Shown here: positions 1-6,348 of the stretch, piece by piece
Layout of the letters: every line of letters begins with the position of its first letter
How positions within the stretch are numbered: the stretch's first letter is position 1
Origin: Treponema sp. UBA1747
Lineage (GTDB): Bacteria > Spirochaetota > Spirochaetia > Treponematales > Treponemataceae
Direction: 5' to 3'
NCBI GenBank assembly: GCA_002315375.1
Contig: DCHR01000023.1
Location: 1 to 20,101, forward strand
Length of the DNA stretch: 20,101 nucleotides
Made by a program: the position numbers and the translations under genes
The notes under the pieces: model-generated
Told to the model about the DNA's origin: nothing
The model's database searches: none
The model's input: only the letters and a program-made list of their open reading frames with translations

Positions 1-502
1 TATAATCTACACCAGCATCCAGATCAACTTTATCATCTGCATTTGCAAAAACAGATGGAAGTCTGATTCCGGCTGCAACAGAAAGATTTTCTACTGGTCT
101 TAAAACTACTGAAAAATCACTGGCTAGGTTTCCGTTTCCAACGTTATCATCAGCAATTGGAAGATAAGAGCCGGCTGAAAATGTTTTTTTATTAAAATCT
201 AAACTTAGTATTTCAATTGGTCTGAATTCAACATAAGCTTTATCTAATTCATAAGCTGTAAAACCATAATTTGCATTTTCATTTTTTTCAAAATAAGTGA
301 TAAAAGAAATTCCGGCATCAACTTTTTCAGTTTCAATTTCGGCTGTAATCTGTTCTTTAATTCCTGCAAATTCTGCTGTTCCATCTGCAATACTTACTAC
401 ATCAGAAGATATCTTGTTTTCAAAAGATACATTTACTTCCTGTGCAAAAATTCCTGCTGTAAAAGCAAGTGTTGTCATAACTGTTAATACGATTTTTTTC
501 AT
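1..502 (-). CDS. Secreted outer-membrane beta-barrel protein, 3' end outside window
   Basis: An open frame of 167 codons runs from the ATG at 502 down to the window edge without a stop, so only the N-terminal part is seen. The first 20 residues form a signal peptide (MKK, hydrophobic core, then IFA before QEVNV). The mature part alternates short hydrophobic and charged stretches with regular Gly, Tyr and Phe (for example the residues reading AGISFITYFEK and KAYVEFRPIEIL), the pattern of amphipathic beta-strands in a porin-like barrel. The start overlaps the flavodoxin stop by one base (TAATG) and an AGGAG lies inside the flavodoxin 3' end, so it is translationally coupled and is the third gene of the DUF3793-flavodoxin operon. 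Substrate and family are not recognised. Co-regulation with flavodoxin suggests, as an inference, an outer-membrane protein made under metal limitation. Confidence 0.8.
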   Translation of the reverse strand, partial: MKKIVLTVMTTLAFTAGIFAQEVNVSFENKISSDVVSIADGTAEFAGIKEQITAEIETEKVDAGISFITYFEKNENANYGFTAYELDKAYVEFRPIEILSLDFNKKTFSAGSYLPIADDNVGNGNLASDFSVVLRPVENLSVAAGIRLPSVFANADDKVDLDAGVDY

Positions 503-912
503 TATAAAACTCCTTTAGTCCATTCCTGACATTTAGTAATATCTTCCTCTTCAGGTGTCAGATGAACCATAAGGCTTTCTGTAACTGTTGCACCCGCCGT
601 TTTAGCTCTTTCTTCCCAATCCCTGAGCCACTGACCGTCTCCCCAGTCATATGAACCGAAAAGACCGACTTTTTTTCCTGAAAGTCCGGATTCGATTCCT
701 GCGTAGAATTCTTCCATTGTGTCTTCCAGAACTTCATCGCCCATGGCAGGACTTCCAAGAAGAATTACATCGCAGCCAAGTACTGCATCCGCATCAGCAC
801 TGTCAGCTGTTCCAAAAACAACTTCGGCATTTGCTGCGGCGGTTTCTTTAATTACATCAGCCATGGCTTCTGTATTTCCTGTGGTACTTGCATAAATAAC
901 TGCAACTTTCAT
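502..912 (-). CDS. Short-chain flavodoxin
   Basis: A 136-residue protein with the flavodoxin fold. It carries FMN and moves electrons in the cytoplasm, commonly replacing ferredoxin when iron is scarce. The phosphate-binding loop STTGNTE is at residues 9-15. The two isoalloxazine-contacting loops are around residues 53-60 (GSPAMGDE) and 86-92 (GSYDWGD), and the segment KKVGLFGSYDWG is close to what I recall of the Megasphaera/Clostridium short flavodoxins. Length is normal for a short-chain flavodoxin. GAGG stands 6 nt before the ATG. It lies 11 nt after the DUF3793 gene and overlaps the following beta-barrel gene by one base. A GTTAG-N6-CTAAC dyad precedes the operon. Confidence 0.97.
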   Translation of the reverse strand: MKVAVIYASTTGNTEAMADVIKETAAANAEVVFGTADSADADAVLGCDVILLGSPAMGDEVLEDTMEEFYAGIESGLSGKKVGLFGSYDWGDGQWLRDWEERAKTAGATVTESLMVHLTPEEEDITKCQEWTKGVL

Positions 913-923
913 AATTACCTCAC

Positions 924-1511
924 TTAAGCAGCATTACAAACTGCTTCTTTATATTTTTGTATTATTTGAGGAACGGTATGTCCCTCTTCAAACCATTGTT
1001 TGCAAAGCTTGCTGCACTGTTTGTATTCAGAGCAGCATTTTTTTGCCACAGAAGGATCTGAATAAGATTTCCAGTAACTGCAGCATTTACAATTCCGCCC
1101 CTGGTTTTCTTCAAACCCTACAACATCCTCAAAAGGGTAGCCAAGGATCAGGCCAACTTCATGAGGAAATCCTTTCTGTGTTTTTAATCTTTGGAATAAT
1201 TCATCAAGAGTTTTAGCTGTATCAGACGGATTTTCATAACCTTTCCCACGTAAGTAAGTTTGAATCAGAGAATCCCCAAGAATCTTTCTGATCCATAATA
1301 AATTAAAGGCAATAACCATAATTCGTGAATCCGAACTTTTAAAATTCACAAGACCTAAGTTTTGCCCTGCAAGAAGATTTTTCCACTTTATGAATTCTTC
1401 CTGAGAAAAGTCAGATATCGAAACAGTAAAAAGATTTGCCGGCTTAATCCCGCACAAAGAGGGAGCAAGACAGTTAATAAAACATTGATTGAAATTATTA
1501 TAGTTAGTCAT
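924..1511 (-). CDS. DUF3793 family protein
   Basis: A 195-residue cytoplasmic protein matching DUF3793, a family of unknown function found in anaerobes. The family core is seen at residues 115-133, where FPHEVG is followed by LGYPFEDVVGF. The C-terminal third is very rich in cysteine (141, 143, 144, 159, 160, 166, 170), which could bind a metal or an iron-sulfur cluster; that is an inference. It is the first gene of an operon with flavodoxin and a secreted beta-barrel. From family knowledge, DUF3793 genes often stand near flavodoxin or iron-transport genes. The start codon is itself covered by a 16-bp GTTAG dyad (1503-1518), and GAGG lies 8 nt upstream of the ATG. Confidence 0.92.
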   Translation of the reverse strand: MTNYNNFNQCFINCLAPSLCGIKPANLFTVSISDFSQEEFIKWKNLLAGQNLGLVNFKSSDSRIMVIAFNLLWIRKILGDSLIQTYLRGKGYENPSDTAKTLDELFQRLKTQKGFPHEVGLILGYPFEDVVGFEENQGRNCKCCSYWKSYSDPSVAKKCCSEYKQCSKLCKQWFEEGHTVPQIIQKYKEAVCNAA

Positions 1512-1518
1512 AACTAAC
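1503..1518. promoter_or_regulatory. GTTAG-N6-CTAAC box 1
   Basis: GTTAGTCATAACTAAC, a perfect 6-bp-arm dyad with a 4-bp centre. It spans the start codon (1509-1511) of the minus-strand DUF3793 gene, so a bound protein would block transcript elongation or early initiation of that operon. It is one of six 16-bp sites of this form in the window. Confidence 0.75.
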
Positions 1519-1530
1519 GCCTCGGACAGA

Positions 1531-1559
1531 AAAATATTACAATTTTAAAAATATGTCAA
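1531..1559 (-). promoter_or_regulatory. Promoter of the DUF3793-flavodoxin operon
   Basis: On the minus strand, TTGACA (1559-1554) is followed after 17 nt by TATTTT (1536-1531), a sigma-70-type promoter about 20 nt upstream of the DUF3793 start. GTTAG box 2 lies immediately upstream of the -35 and box 1 lies downstream of the expected start of transcription. Confidence 0.6.
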
Positions 1560-1562
1560 TAA

Positions 1563-1578
1563 GTTAGTGACACCTAAC
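1563..1578. promoter_or_regulatory. GTTAG-N6-CTAAC box 2
   Basis: GTTAGTGACACCTAAC, with 5-bp perfect arms. It lies between the divergent DUF3793 and ABC-transporter promoters: just upstream of the -35 of the minus-strand promoter, and in the -35 region of the plus-strand promoter whose -10 is at 1595-1600. Confidence 0.7.
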
Positions 1579-1594
1579 AAAAATTTTGATAATG

Positions 1595-1600
1595 TATAAT
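1595..1600 (+). promoter_or_regulatory. Probable -10 element of the ABC-transporter operon
   Basis: A consensus TATAAT lies 29 nt before the ABC gene start. No good -35 hexamer is seen at 17 nt; that region is occupied by GTTAG box 2. The left arm of the larger palindrome 1597-1628 overlaps this element, which would let a repressor or hairpin act directly on it. Confidence 0.5.
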
Positions 1601-1628
1601 TAGTTAGTTATAGGAGACTAACTAATTA
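1597..1628. promoter_or_regulatory. 12-bp-arm palindrome enclosing the ABC gene RBS
   Basis: TAATTAGTTAGT (1597-1608) and ACTAACTAATTA (1617-1628) are perfect inverted repeats separated by 8 nt that contain AGGAG, the only Shine-Dalgarno sequence for the ATG at 1630. It contains GTTAG and CTAAC but spaced by 10 instead of 6. It could be a variant operator at the start of transcription, or an mRNA hairpin holding the ribosome site in its loop. Confidence 0.75.
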
Positions 1629-1629
1629 T

Positions 1630-3405
1630 ATGATTAATAAAAAATTGATAAATATTGTTCCACAGTCCGGAAAATATGTTTTTTTGACAGTTCTCTTGAA
1701 GATTTCAGGACTATGCGCAAATTTTCTGCTTATCTTTTCTGTGGCAGAAATAATCCGTTCAAGAGGAAAAAACCTTGGTTTCCAGGTTATTTTTATCATT
1801 TTGTCATTATTAATTTCTTTTGTTTCTAATCAATTTGCTGCGGTGACTAGTTTTAAATCCAGCTGCCAGGTAAAGAAAACTCTCCGCTCGAAAATCTACG
1901 AAAAACTTCTGCGCCTTGGACCTGAATATCAGGAAAAAACTGAAACGGCAAAAATCATTCAATGGGCAGTTGAGGGTGTTGAACAGATTGAAATATGGTT
2001 CGGACAGTATCTTCCCCAGTTTTTTTACAGCATGATTGCTGCAGTTCTGACTTTTGCAGTCCTTGTGTTTCTGGATGCAAAAATGGCTTTTATCCTTTTG
2101 GGATGCGTTCCTCTTATTCCGGTTTCAATTATTGCAGTTCAGAAAATTGCAAAACGGATTCTTGGCCGTTACATGGACCAGTATGCAACTCTGGCCGACA
2201 ATTACCTTGAAAATCTTCAGGGCCTTACAACATTAAAAATCTATAATGCGGACGAACAGCGTCAGAAGCAGCTTGGTGTGGAAGCAGAAAATTTCCGCCG
2301 CATCACTATGAAGGTTCTTTCTTTCCAGCTTAATTCCATAATCGTTATGGACACAGTTGCTTACGGCGGGGCAGGGCTTGGGATTATGTTTGCCATTAAG
2401 TCTTATCTTGCCGGAAATCTTACTCTTGCCAATGCTTTTATCTGTATTCTCATTTCGGCGGATTTTTTTATTCCTCTTCGTCGCCTGGGAAGTTATTTTC
2501 ATACAGCCATGAACGGAACAACAGCCAGCAAAAATATTTTTGCATTGCTGGAGACTGAAGAGCAGGAAAGGGGTGGGGAAAGCGATGTTTTGTTTTCCGA
2601 TAATTCAGAATCGAAAACAAAACTCGATAGCGAAGCGTATCTTCCCCTGGCTTCAGCTAATGCAGTGGTTTCGACAGGCTCAACCACCGCATCATCTTTC
2701 GCTACCCCTTCTGCGGGCTCAGACGCCGCCCGCAACGCCTGCTTGCCACTTTTCCAGACTGAAAATCTTTCTTACAAATATGGCGAACGAACAGTTTTGC
2801 AAAATGCCAGCATTACAATTCCGGAAGGCTCCTTTACGGCCTTTGTGGGAAAATCGGGATCCGGAAAATCCACACTGGCAAAAGTGTTTGCGGGAATTAA
2901 TTCTAATTACGAAGGCTCTGTAAAAATAATGGGAACAGACCTGTGTAAAATCGCACCGGAATCTCTTTACAAGTTCTGCACTTACATAAGTCATCGGGAC
3001 TGGATTTTCAAAGGGACGGTTCGGGATTGTCTTCTGGAAGGCAATCCTGCTGCAACTGAGGATGAAATGTGGCAGGCCTTAAAGTCAGTTTGTCTGGATG
3101 ATTTTATTCAGAGTGTCGGCGGTCTGGATTTTGAAATTAAAGAAAATGCCAGTAATTTAAGTGGGGGGCAAAAACAGAGGCTTTCTATTGCCAGGGCACT
3201 GCTTCACGACAGTGAAGTTTACATATTTGATGAAGCTACAAGCAATATTGATGTAGAAAGTGAAGCGGCTATTCTGGATCTTCTTCATAAACTTAAAGGA
3301 ACAAAAACAATCATCATGATCAGTCACAGAAAGGAAAACTGCGTTGAGGCTGATGCAATTTATGAGTTTGAAAAAGGGATGCTGAAACAAGGAGGTAACC
3401 GTTAA
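1630..3405 (+). CDS. ABC transporter half-molecule, membrane plus ATPase domain (first of pair)
   Basis: A 591-residue half-transporter of the exporter fold: six membrane helices in about residues 15-295, then an ATPase domain from about 376. Visible motifs are Walker A GKSGSGKST (407-415), signature LSGGQ (510-514), Walker B VYIFDE (530-535) and switch His566. The usual Q-loop Gln is replaced by His455 in the stretch YISHRDWIF. It overlaps or abuts the next ABC gene and the two almost certainly form a heterodimer. The family includes YbtPQ/IrtAB-type importers of metal-siderophore complexes as well as drug and lipid exporters; direction and substrate cannot be told from sequence. The linker at about residues 313-374 is unusually long, low in hydrophobics and contains a palindromic DNA repeat (see 2662-2690). 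Length is otherwise normal. Confidence 0.95.
   Translation: MINKKLINIVPQSGKYVFLTVLLKISGLCANFLLIFSVAEIIRSRGKNLGFQVIFIILSLLISFVSNQFAAVTSFKSSCQVKKTLRSKIYEKLLRLGPEYQEKTETAKIIQWAVEGVEQIEIWFGQYLPQFFYSMIAAVLTFAVLVFLDAKMAFILLGCVPLIPVSIIAVQKIAKRILGRYMDQYATLADNYLENLQGLTTLKIYNADEQRQKQLGVEAENFRRITMKVLSFQLNSIIVMDTVAYGGAGLGIMFAIKSYLAGNLTLANAFICILISADFFIPLRRLGSYFHTAMNGTTASKNIFALLETEEQERGGESDVLFSDNSESKTKLDSEAYLPLASANAVVSTGSTTASSFATPSAGSDAARNACLPLFQTENLSYKYGERTVLQNASITIPEGSFTAFVGKSGSGKSTLAKVFAGINSNYEGSVKIMGTDLCKIAPESLYKFCTYISHRDWIFKGTVRDCLLEGNPAATEDEMWQALKSVCLDDFIQSVGGLDFEIKENASNLSGGQKQRLSIARALLHDSEVYIFDEATSNIDVESEAAILDLLHKLKGTKTIIMISHRKENCVEADAIYEFEKGMLKQGGNR
2662..2690. repeat. Palindromic repeat inside an ABC transporter coding region
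   Basis: An inverted repeat with 9-bp arms (one mismatch): GCAGTGGTT and AACCACCGC around an 11-nt centre TCGACAGGCTC. The core GGTTTCGACAGGCTCAACC is of the kind dispersed in many bacterial genomes as REP-like elements (recalled, not searched). It is read in frame as part of the linker joining the membrane and ATPase domains. Flanking DNA from about 2570 to 2750 is more GC-rich and codes for Ala, Ser, Thr and Gly, unlike the rest of the gene. Confidence 0.6.
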
Positions 3406-5027
3406 TGAAAACTTTACTTCGTCTTTCAAAATTAATCTGGTCATTATTTCCGGTTATTCTTCTGGCAGTTTTTTTCGGAGTTGTCGGTCATTTATGCGCT
3501 ATCGGGATTCCAGTTTTAGGAGCAGTTGCGCTACAGGGAAAACTTCCTTTATGGATTTTGCCGTTAATTGGAATTGCCCGTGGAATCTGCCATTACATTG
3601 AACAGTACAATAATCACTTTCTTGCGTTTTCAATTCTGGCAAAAATCCGCGAAATTGTTTTTAAAAAACTTCGGGAGCTTGGACCAGCAAAACTTGAAAC
3701 AAAAGAAAAAGGAAATCTTATTTCCATACTGACTTCAGATATAGAACTTCTGGAAGTTTTTTATGCTCATACCATCAGTCCTGTTTTTATCGCAATAATT
3801 GTTTCTGTAGTAATGCTGATTTTCTTTTCGCAGATTCACATAGCCCTGGCTTTTGTTGCATTAGGGTTTTATATCCTTGTTGGGGTAATTGTTCCAGCAG
3901 CTGTAAATAAATCTGCAGTTAAACTTGGAACAGAATACCGCGAAGAATTCGGAAAAATGAACTCTTTTCTTCTGGATTGTCTCCGCGGTCTTGAACAGAG
4001 CATTTTGTATTCCAACGGGAACAGAAAACTTGAAGCAATTCAAAGTGGAAGTGATGAACTTTCTGCCACAAGAAAAAAGCTTTCCGTTCATGAAGGTTTC
4101 ACAGCTGCCATTTCCGGATTATTTGTGACTGCCGGTGGTCTTACAATGCTTGCTGTAAGCCTTGCCCTTTTTCATCAGGGGCAGATTTCCATGGAACAGG
4201 TTATTGTTGCAGTGGTTGCCATGTTCAGTTCTTTCGGGCCGGTATTTGCCGTTGCAGCTTTAGGAAGCGGATTAAGCGGAACAATTGCCAGTGGAAACAG
4301 AGTTCTTGCTTTGCTGGATGAAAAACCTGTGGTGGAGGATGTTACGGCCCTTGGACAGGCTCAGGGAACGGACGGATTCTTATTTCAGGGGGCTTCATCA
4401 GAATCTGTTTCCTTTGCTTATCCTTCAAATTCTTCTGAAAAAATCCTGGAAAATATTTCCATGGATTTTCCAAAAAATAAAATCATCGGTATTCGGGGGA
4501 AAAGCGGCTGCGGTAAATCAACTCTCCTTAAACTGTTCATGTATTTCTGGAAAGCAGATTCTGGTTCAGTAAAAATTTCGGGAACTGACGTTAATGAAAT
4601 CAGCACAAAAGATCTTCGTAAAACAGAAAGCTATGTAACACAGGAAACAGTTTTGTTCCACGATACAATCGAAAATAATATTCGCATTGCAAAGCAGGAT
4701 GCCACTCTTGAAGAAATTCAAACGGCATGTAAAAAAGCTGCAATCCACGATTTTATTATGGAACTTCCAATGGGGTATCAGACTCAGGTTTCGGAACTGG
4801 GAGACAATTTTAGCGGCGGTGAACGGCAGCGGTTGGGATTAGCCCGGGCATTTTTGCATGACGGTGACTTTATGCTCCTTGATGAACCTACAAGCAATCT
4901 GGATTCCTGGAACGAGCACGAAATAATGAAAGCTGTTAAAGAAAGTGCAGAAGGGAAAACAGTTGTGATTGTAAGTCACAGAGATTCAACTTTTGAGTTT
5001 GCGGACAGGGTTTGTCATCTTGATTGA
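3405..5027 (+). CDS. ABC transporter half-molecule, membrane plus ATPase domain (second of pair)
   Basis: A 540-residue half-transporter with six membrane helices in about residues 12-290 and an ATPase domain from about 330. Walker A is GKSGCGKST (365-373), the Q-loop Gln is 413, the signature is FSGGE (469-473), Walker B is FMLLDE (489-494) and the switch His is 525, so this partner has a complete set of ATPase motifs. The start codon begins on the last base of the first ABC gene's stop codon (TAATG) with AGGAGG upstream, showing translational coupling and obligate pairing. The linker (about 308-330) is short, unlike that of its partner. The stop codon and last residues fall in the first unit of a 22-bp tandem repeat at the edge of a dispersed palindrome. 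Role: ATP-driven transport across the inner membrane; metallophore or hydrophobic compound transport are both possible. Confidence 0.95.
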   Translation: MKTLLRLSKLIWSLFPVILLAVFFGVVGHLCAIGIPVLGAVALQGKLPLWILPLIGIARGICHYIEQYNNHFLAFSILAKIREIVFKKLRELGPAKLETKEKGNLISILTSDIELLEVFYAHTISPVFIAIIVSVVMLIFFSQIHIALAFVALGFYILVGVIVPAAVNKSAVKLGTEYREEFGKMNSFLLDCLRGLEQSILYSNGNRKLEAIQSGSDELSATRKKLSVHEGFTAAISGLFVTAGGLTMLAVSLALFHQGQISMEQVIVAVVAMFSSFGPVFAVAALGSGLSGTIASGNRVLALLDEKPVVEDVTALGQAQGTDGFLFQGASSESVSFAYPSNSSEKILENISMDFPKNKIIGIRGKSGCGKSTLLKLFMYFWKADSGSVKISGTDVNEISTKDLRKTESYVTQETVLFHDTIENNIRIAKQDATLEEIQTACKKAAIHDFIMELPMGYQTQVSELGDNFSGGERQRLGLARAFLHDGDFMLLDEPTSNLDSWNEHEIMKAVKESAEGKTVVIVSHRDSTFEFADRVCHLD

Positions 5028-5100
5028 AGTGGTCTGTCACCTCGACCGAAGTGGAGAGGTCTTTTTCGGAAGAGATTTCTCGACTGCGCTCGAAATGACA
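5011..5100. repeat. Dispersed palindromic repeat with a 22-bp tandem edge
   Basis: Arms 5035-5062 and 5073-5100 are inverted repeats of 28 nt with 21 matches, around a 10-nt centre. The arms hold the variants TCGACCGAAGTGGAGA and TCGAGCGCAGTCGAGA, typical of REP/MITE-like interspersed elements. In addition 5011-5032 and 5033-5054 are adjacent direct repeats with 17 of 22 identical bases, all differences being C/T transitions; the first unit covers the stop codon of the second ABC gene. The transcript could form a long hairpin between the ABC pair and the next gene. Confidence 0.7.
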
Positions 5101-5118
5101 AAAATAGAGAGAAAGAAA

Positions 5119-5481
5119 ATGAAAAGTGTTGAAGAGAAAAGGGAAGATGAAAAACTCACGGTTACTTTTATGATTCAGGTTTATTGCCGCGGAAATCACA
5201 AAGAACGGAATGTTTTACGGCAGAAGGGTTTTATGTGTGATGAATGCAGGGATCTGACTGAGTATGCCGTGATGCGGAGTCAAAAATGTCCTTACATTGC
5301 AAAGGGGACTAAAACCTTTTGCAGTAACTGTAAAACTCACTGCTATAAACCGGAATACAGGGAAAAAATCAGAAAGGTTATGCGGTATTCGGGACCAAGA
5401 CTGATTTTCCATTTTCCCGGTAAACTGGTTGCTCATTTTATTAGTTCAAAAAAATTTAAAAACAATGTTAGGAATAACTAA
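5119..5481 (+). CDS. ygbA: YgbA-like, nitrous-oxide-stimulated promoter family protein
   Basis: A 120-residue cysteine-rich protein of the YgbA_NO family. The frame is open back to 4993, but that extension would overlap the ABC gene and translate the palindromic repeat. The ATG at 5119 gives the family's usual length of about 115-120. Recognisable are C40-x2-C43, C57, C68-x2-C71 and C75, then the family block KIRKVMRYSGPR (about 83-94). Two Cys pairs plus single Cys suggest a bound metal or Fe-S cluster (inference). In enterobacteria the gene belongs to the NsrR nitric-oxide response; the biochemical function is not established as far as I know. The ribosome site (GAGAG) is weak; translation may depend on the upstream ABC genes. 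GTTAG box 4 overlaps its stop codon. Confidence 0.9.
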   Translation: MKSVEEKREDEKLTVTFMIQVYCRGNHKERNVLRQKGFMCDECRDLTEYAVMRSQKCPYIAKGTKTFCSNCKTHCYKPEYREKIRKVMRYSGPRLIFHFPGKLVAHFISSKKFKNNVRNN

Positions 5482-5482
5482 C
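5467..5482. promoter_or_regulatory. GTTAG-N6-CTAAC box 4
   Basis: GTTAGGAATAACTAAC, 5-bp perfect arms, overlapping the last codons and stop of the ygbA-like gene and lying just before the TAGGAG ribosome site of the ybaN-like gene at 5503. Its presence in the middle of the train suggests an internal regulated promoter. No convincing -35/-10 pair is seen, so this could also be an internal roadblock. Confidence 0.7.
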
Positions 5483-5502
5483 TTTCATAGGAGAAAAAGT
5501 AT

Positions 5503-5931
5503 ATGAAAATCGTATTTATCATTCTTGGATTTATTTTTGTTGGGTTAGGATGTCTTGGTATCCCGCTTCCGGTTTTACCGACAACTCCGTTTTTAATGCT
5601 GGCTGCAATCTGTTTTGCGAAAGGTTCTAAGCGCCTGGATGCCTGGTTTAAAAATACAAAGCTTTATAAAAAGCATCTGGAAAGTTTTGTAGAAAAACGG
5701 GAAATGACATTGAAAACAAAGTTAACAATACTGCTTACAGCCAGCGCTATGCTGCTGTTTTCTTTTGGAATGATGCAGTACAAGGCAATGGTGAATGGGA
5801 ATTCAGTAGGACTGATTATTGGGCGGGTAATGGTTCTTATGATGATTCCAATTAAATATGTTTATTTTTTTACGCGGATTAAAACTATACCGGAAGAAGA
5901 GGTAAAAGATGAAGAAAAGACTTCTGCTTAG
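5503..5931 (+). CDS. ybaN: YbaN family (DUF454) inner-membrane protein
   Basis: A 142-residue membrane protein. The N-terminal helix (2-20) is followed by the family signature LPVLPTTPF (about 22-30), then CFAKGSKRLDAWF (about 37-49), and two more membrane helices at about 74-90 and 100-123. Length and motif order fit YbaN/DUF454. The function is unknown; the gene often accompanies haem or iron genes in other bacteria (recalled). The ribosome site TAGGAG stands 11 nt before the ATG. Its 3' end overlaps the next gene by 23 nt, indicating a common transcript. GTTAG box 4 lies 20 nt upstream of its start. Confidence 0.93.
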   Translation: MKIVFIILGFIFVGLGCLGIPLPVLPTTPFLMLAAICFAKGSKRLDAWFKNTKLYKKHLESFVEKREMTLKTKLTILLTASAMLLFSFGMMQYKAMVNGNSVGLIIGRVMVLMMIPIKYVYFFTRIKTIPEEEVKDEEKTSA

Positions 5932-6343
5932 TTTTGTATTTATACTGATTCAGTTTGTAGTTTTTGCAGAGGATTACAGGTGCAGTTTTGTCTATAGAGT
6001 TGCAACCACTTCTGGTGAAGGAATGTGCAGCGAGGGGACAGACCCCATTGTTAAAATCGATTTTGAAAACAATAAAATCTCTTTTCCAGATTTTGTATTT
6101 ACTGAATCAAAAACAATTCCGGAATATACGGTGACAGAAGTAGAAATAACTGAAAAAAGTGATGGAATAATTGAAGTCAGAAAAGATAGTTTTGAAATCA
6201 ATGAAGATGGAAAAAATATAAACGGAAAAAAAATAATCGGAATAATAAAAGGCGACGACCTGGAACTGGAGGTTGTTCTGAAGGTTGGAAAAATGCCCTT
6301 TAATTTGAAGGTTAGATATTTTACGGAAGGTGTAGAGAGGTAA
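5909..6343 (+). CDS. Small exported protein of unknown function
   Basis: A 144-residue protein with a clear signal peptide (MKKRLLLSF, hydrophobic core, cleavage probably after VFA before EDYRCS). The mature part is about 124 residues, acidic and beta-rich, with only two cysteines near its N-terminus (CSF and MCS), which might form a disulfide in the periplasm. There is no lipobox. No family is recognised. It overlaps the ybaN-like gene by 23 nt and is followed 5 nt later by the methyltransferase gene, so it is a fixed member of the transcript. GAGG lies 7 nt before the ATG. It could be a periplasmic partner of the transport genes, but that is only suggested by position. Confidence 0.85.
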   Translation: MKKRLLLSFVFILIQFVVFAEDYRCSFVYRVATTSGEGMCSEGTDPIVKIDFENNKISFPDFVFTESKTIPEYTVTEVEITEKSDGIIEVRKDSFEINEDGKNINGKKIIGIIKGDDLELEVVLKVGKMPFNLKVRYFTEGVER

Positions 6344-6348
6344 AAAAA

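Noticed and set aside
4993..5118. N-terminal extension of the ygbA-like frame
   Set aside because: It overlaps the ABC gene out of frame, translates the palindromic repeat, and would exceed the family length; the ATG at 5119 is preferred.
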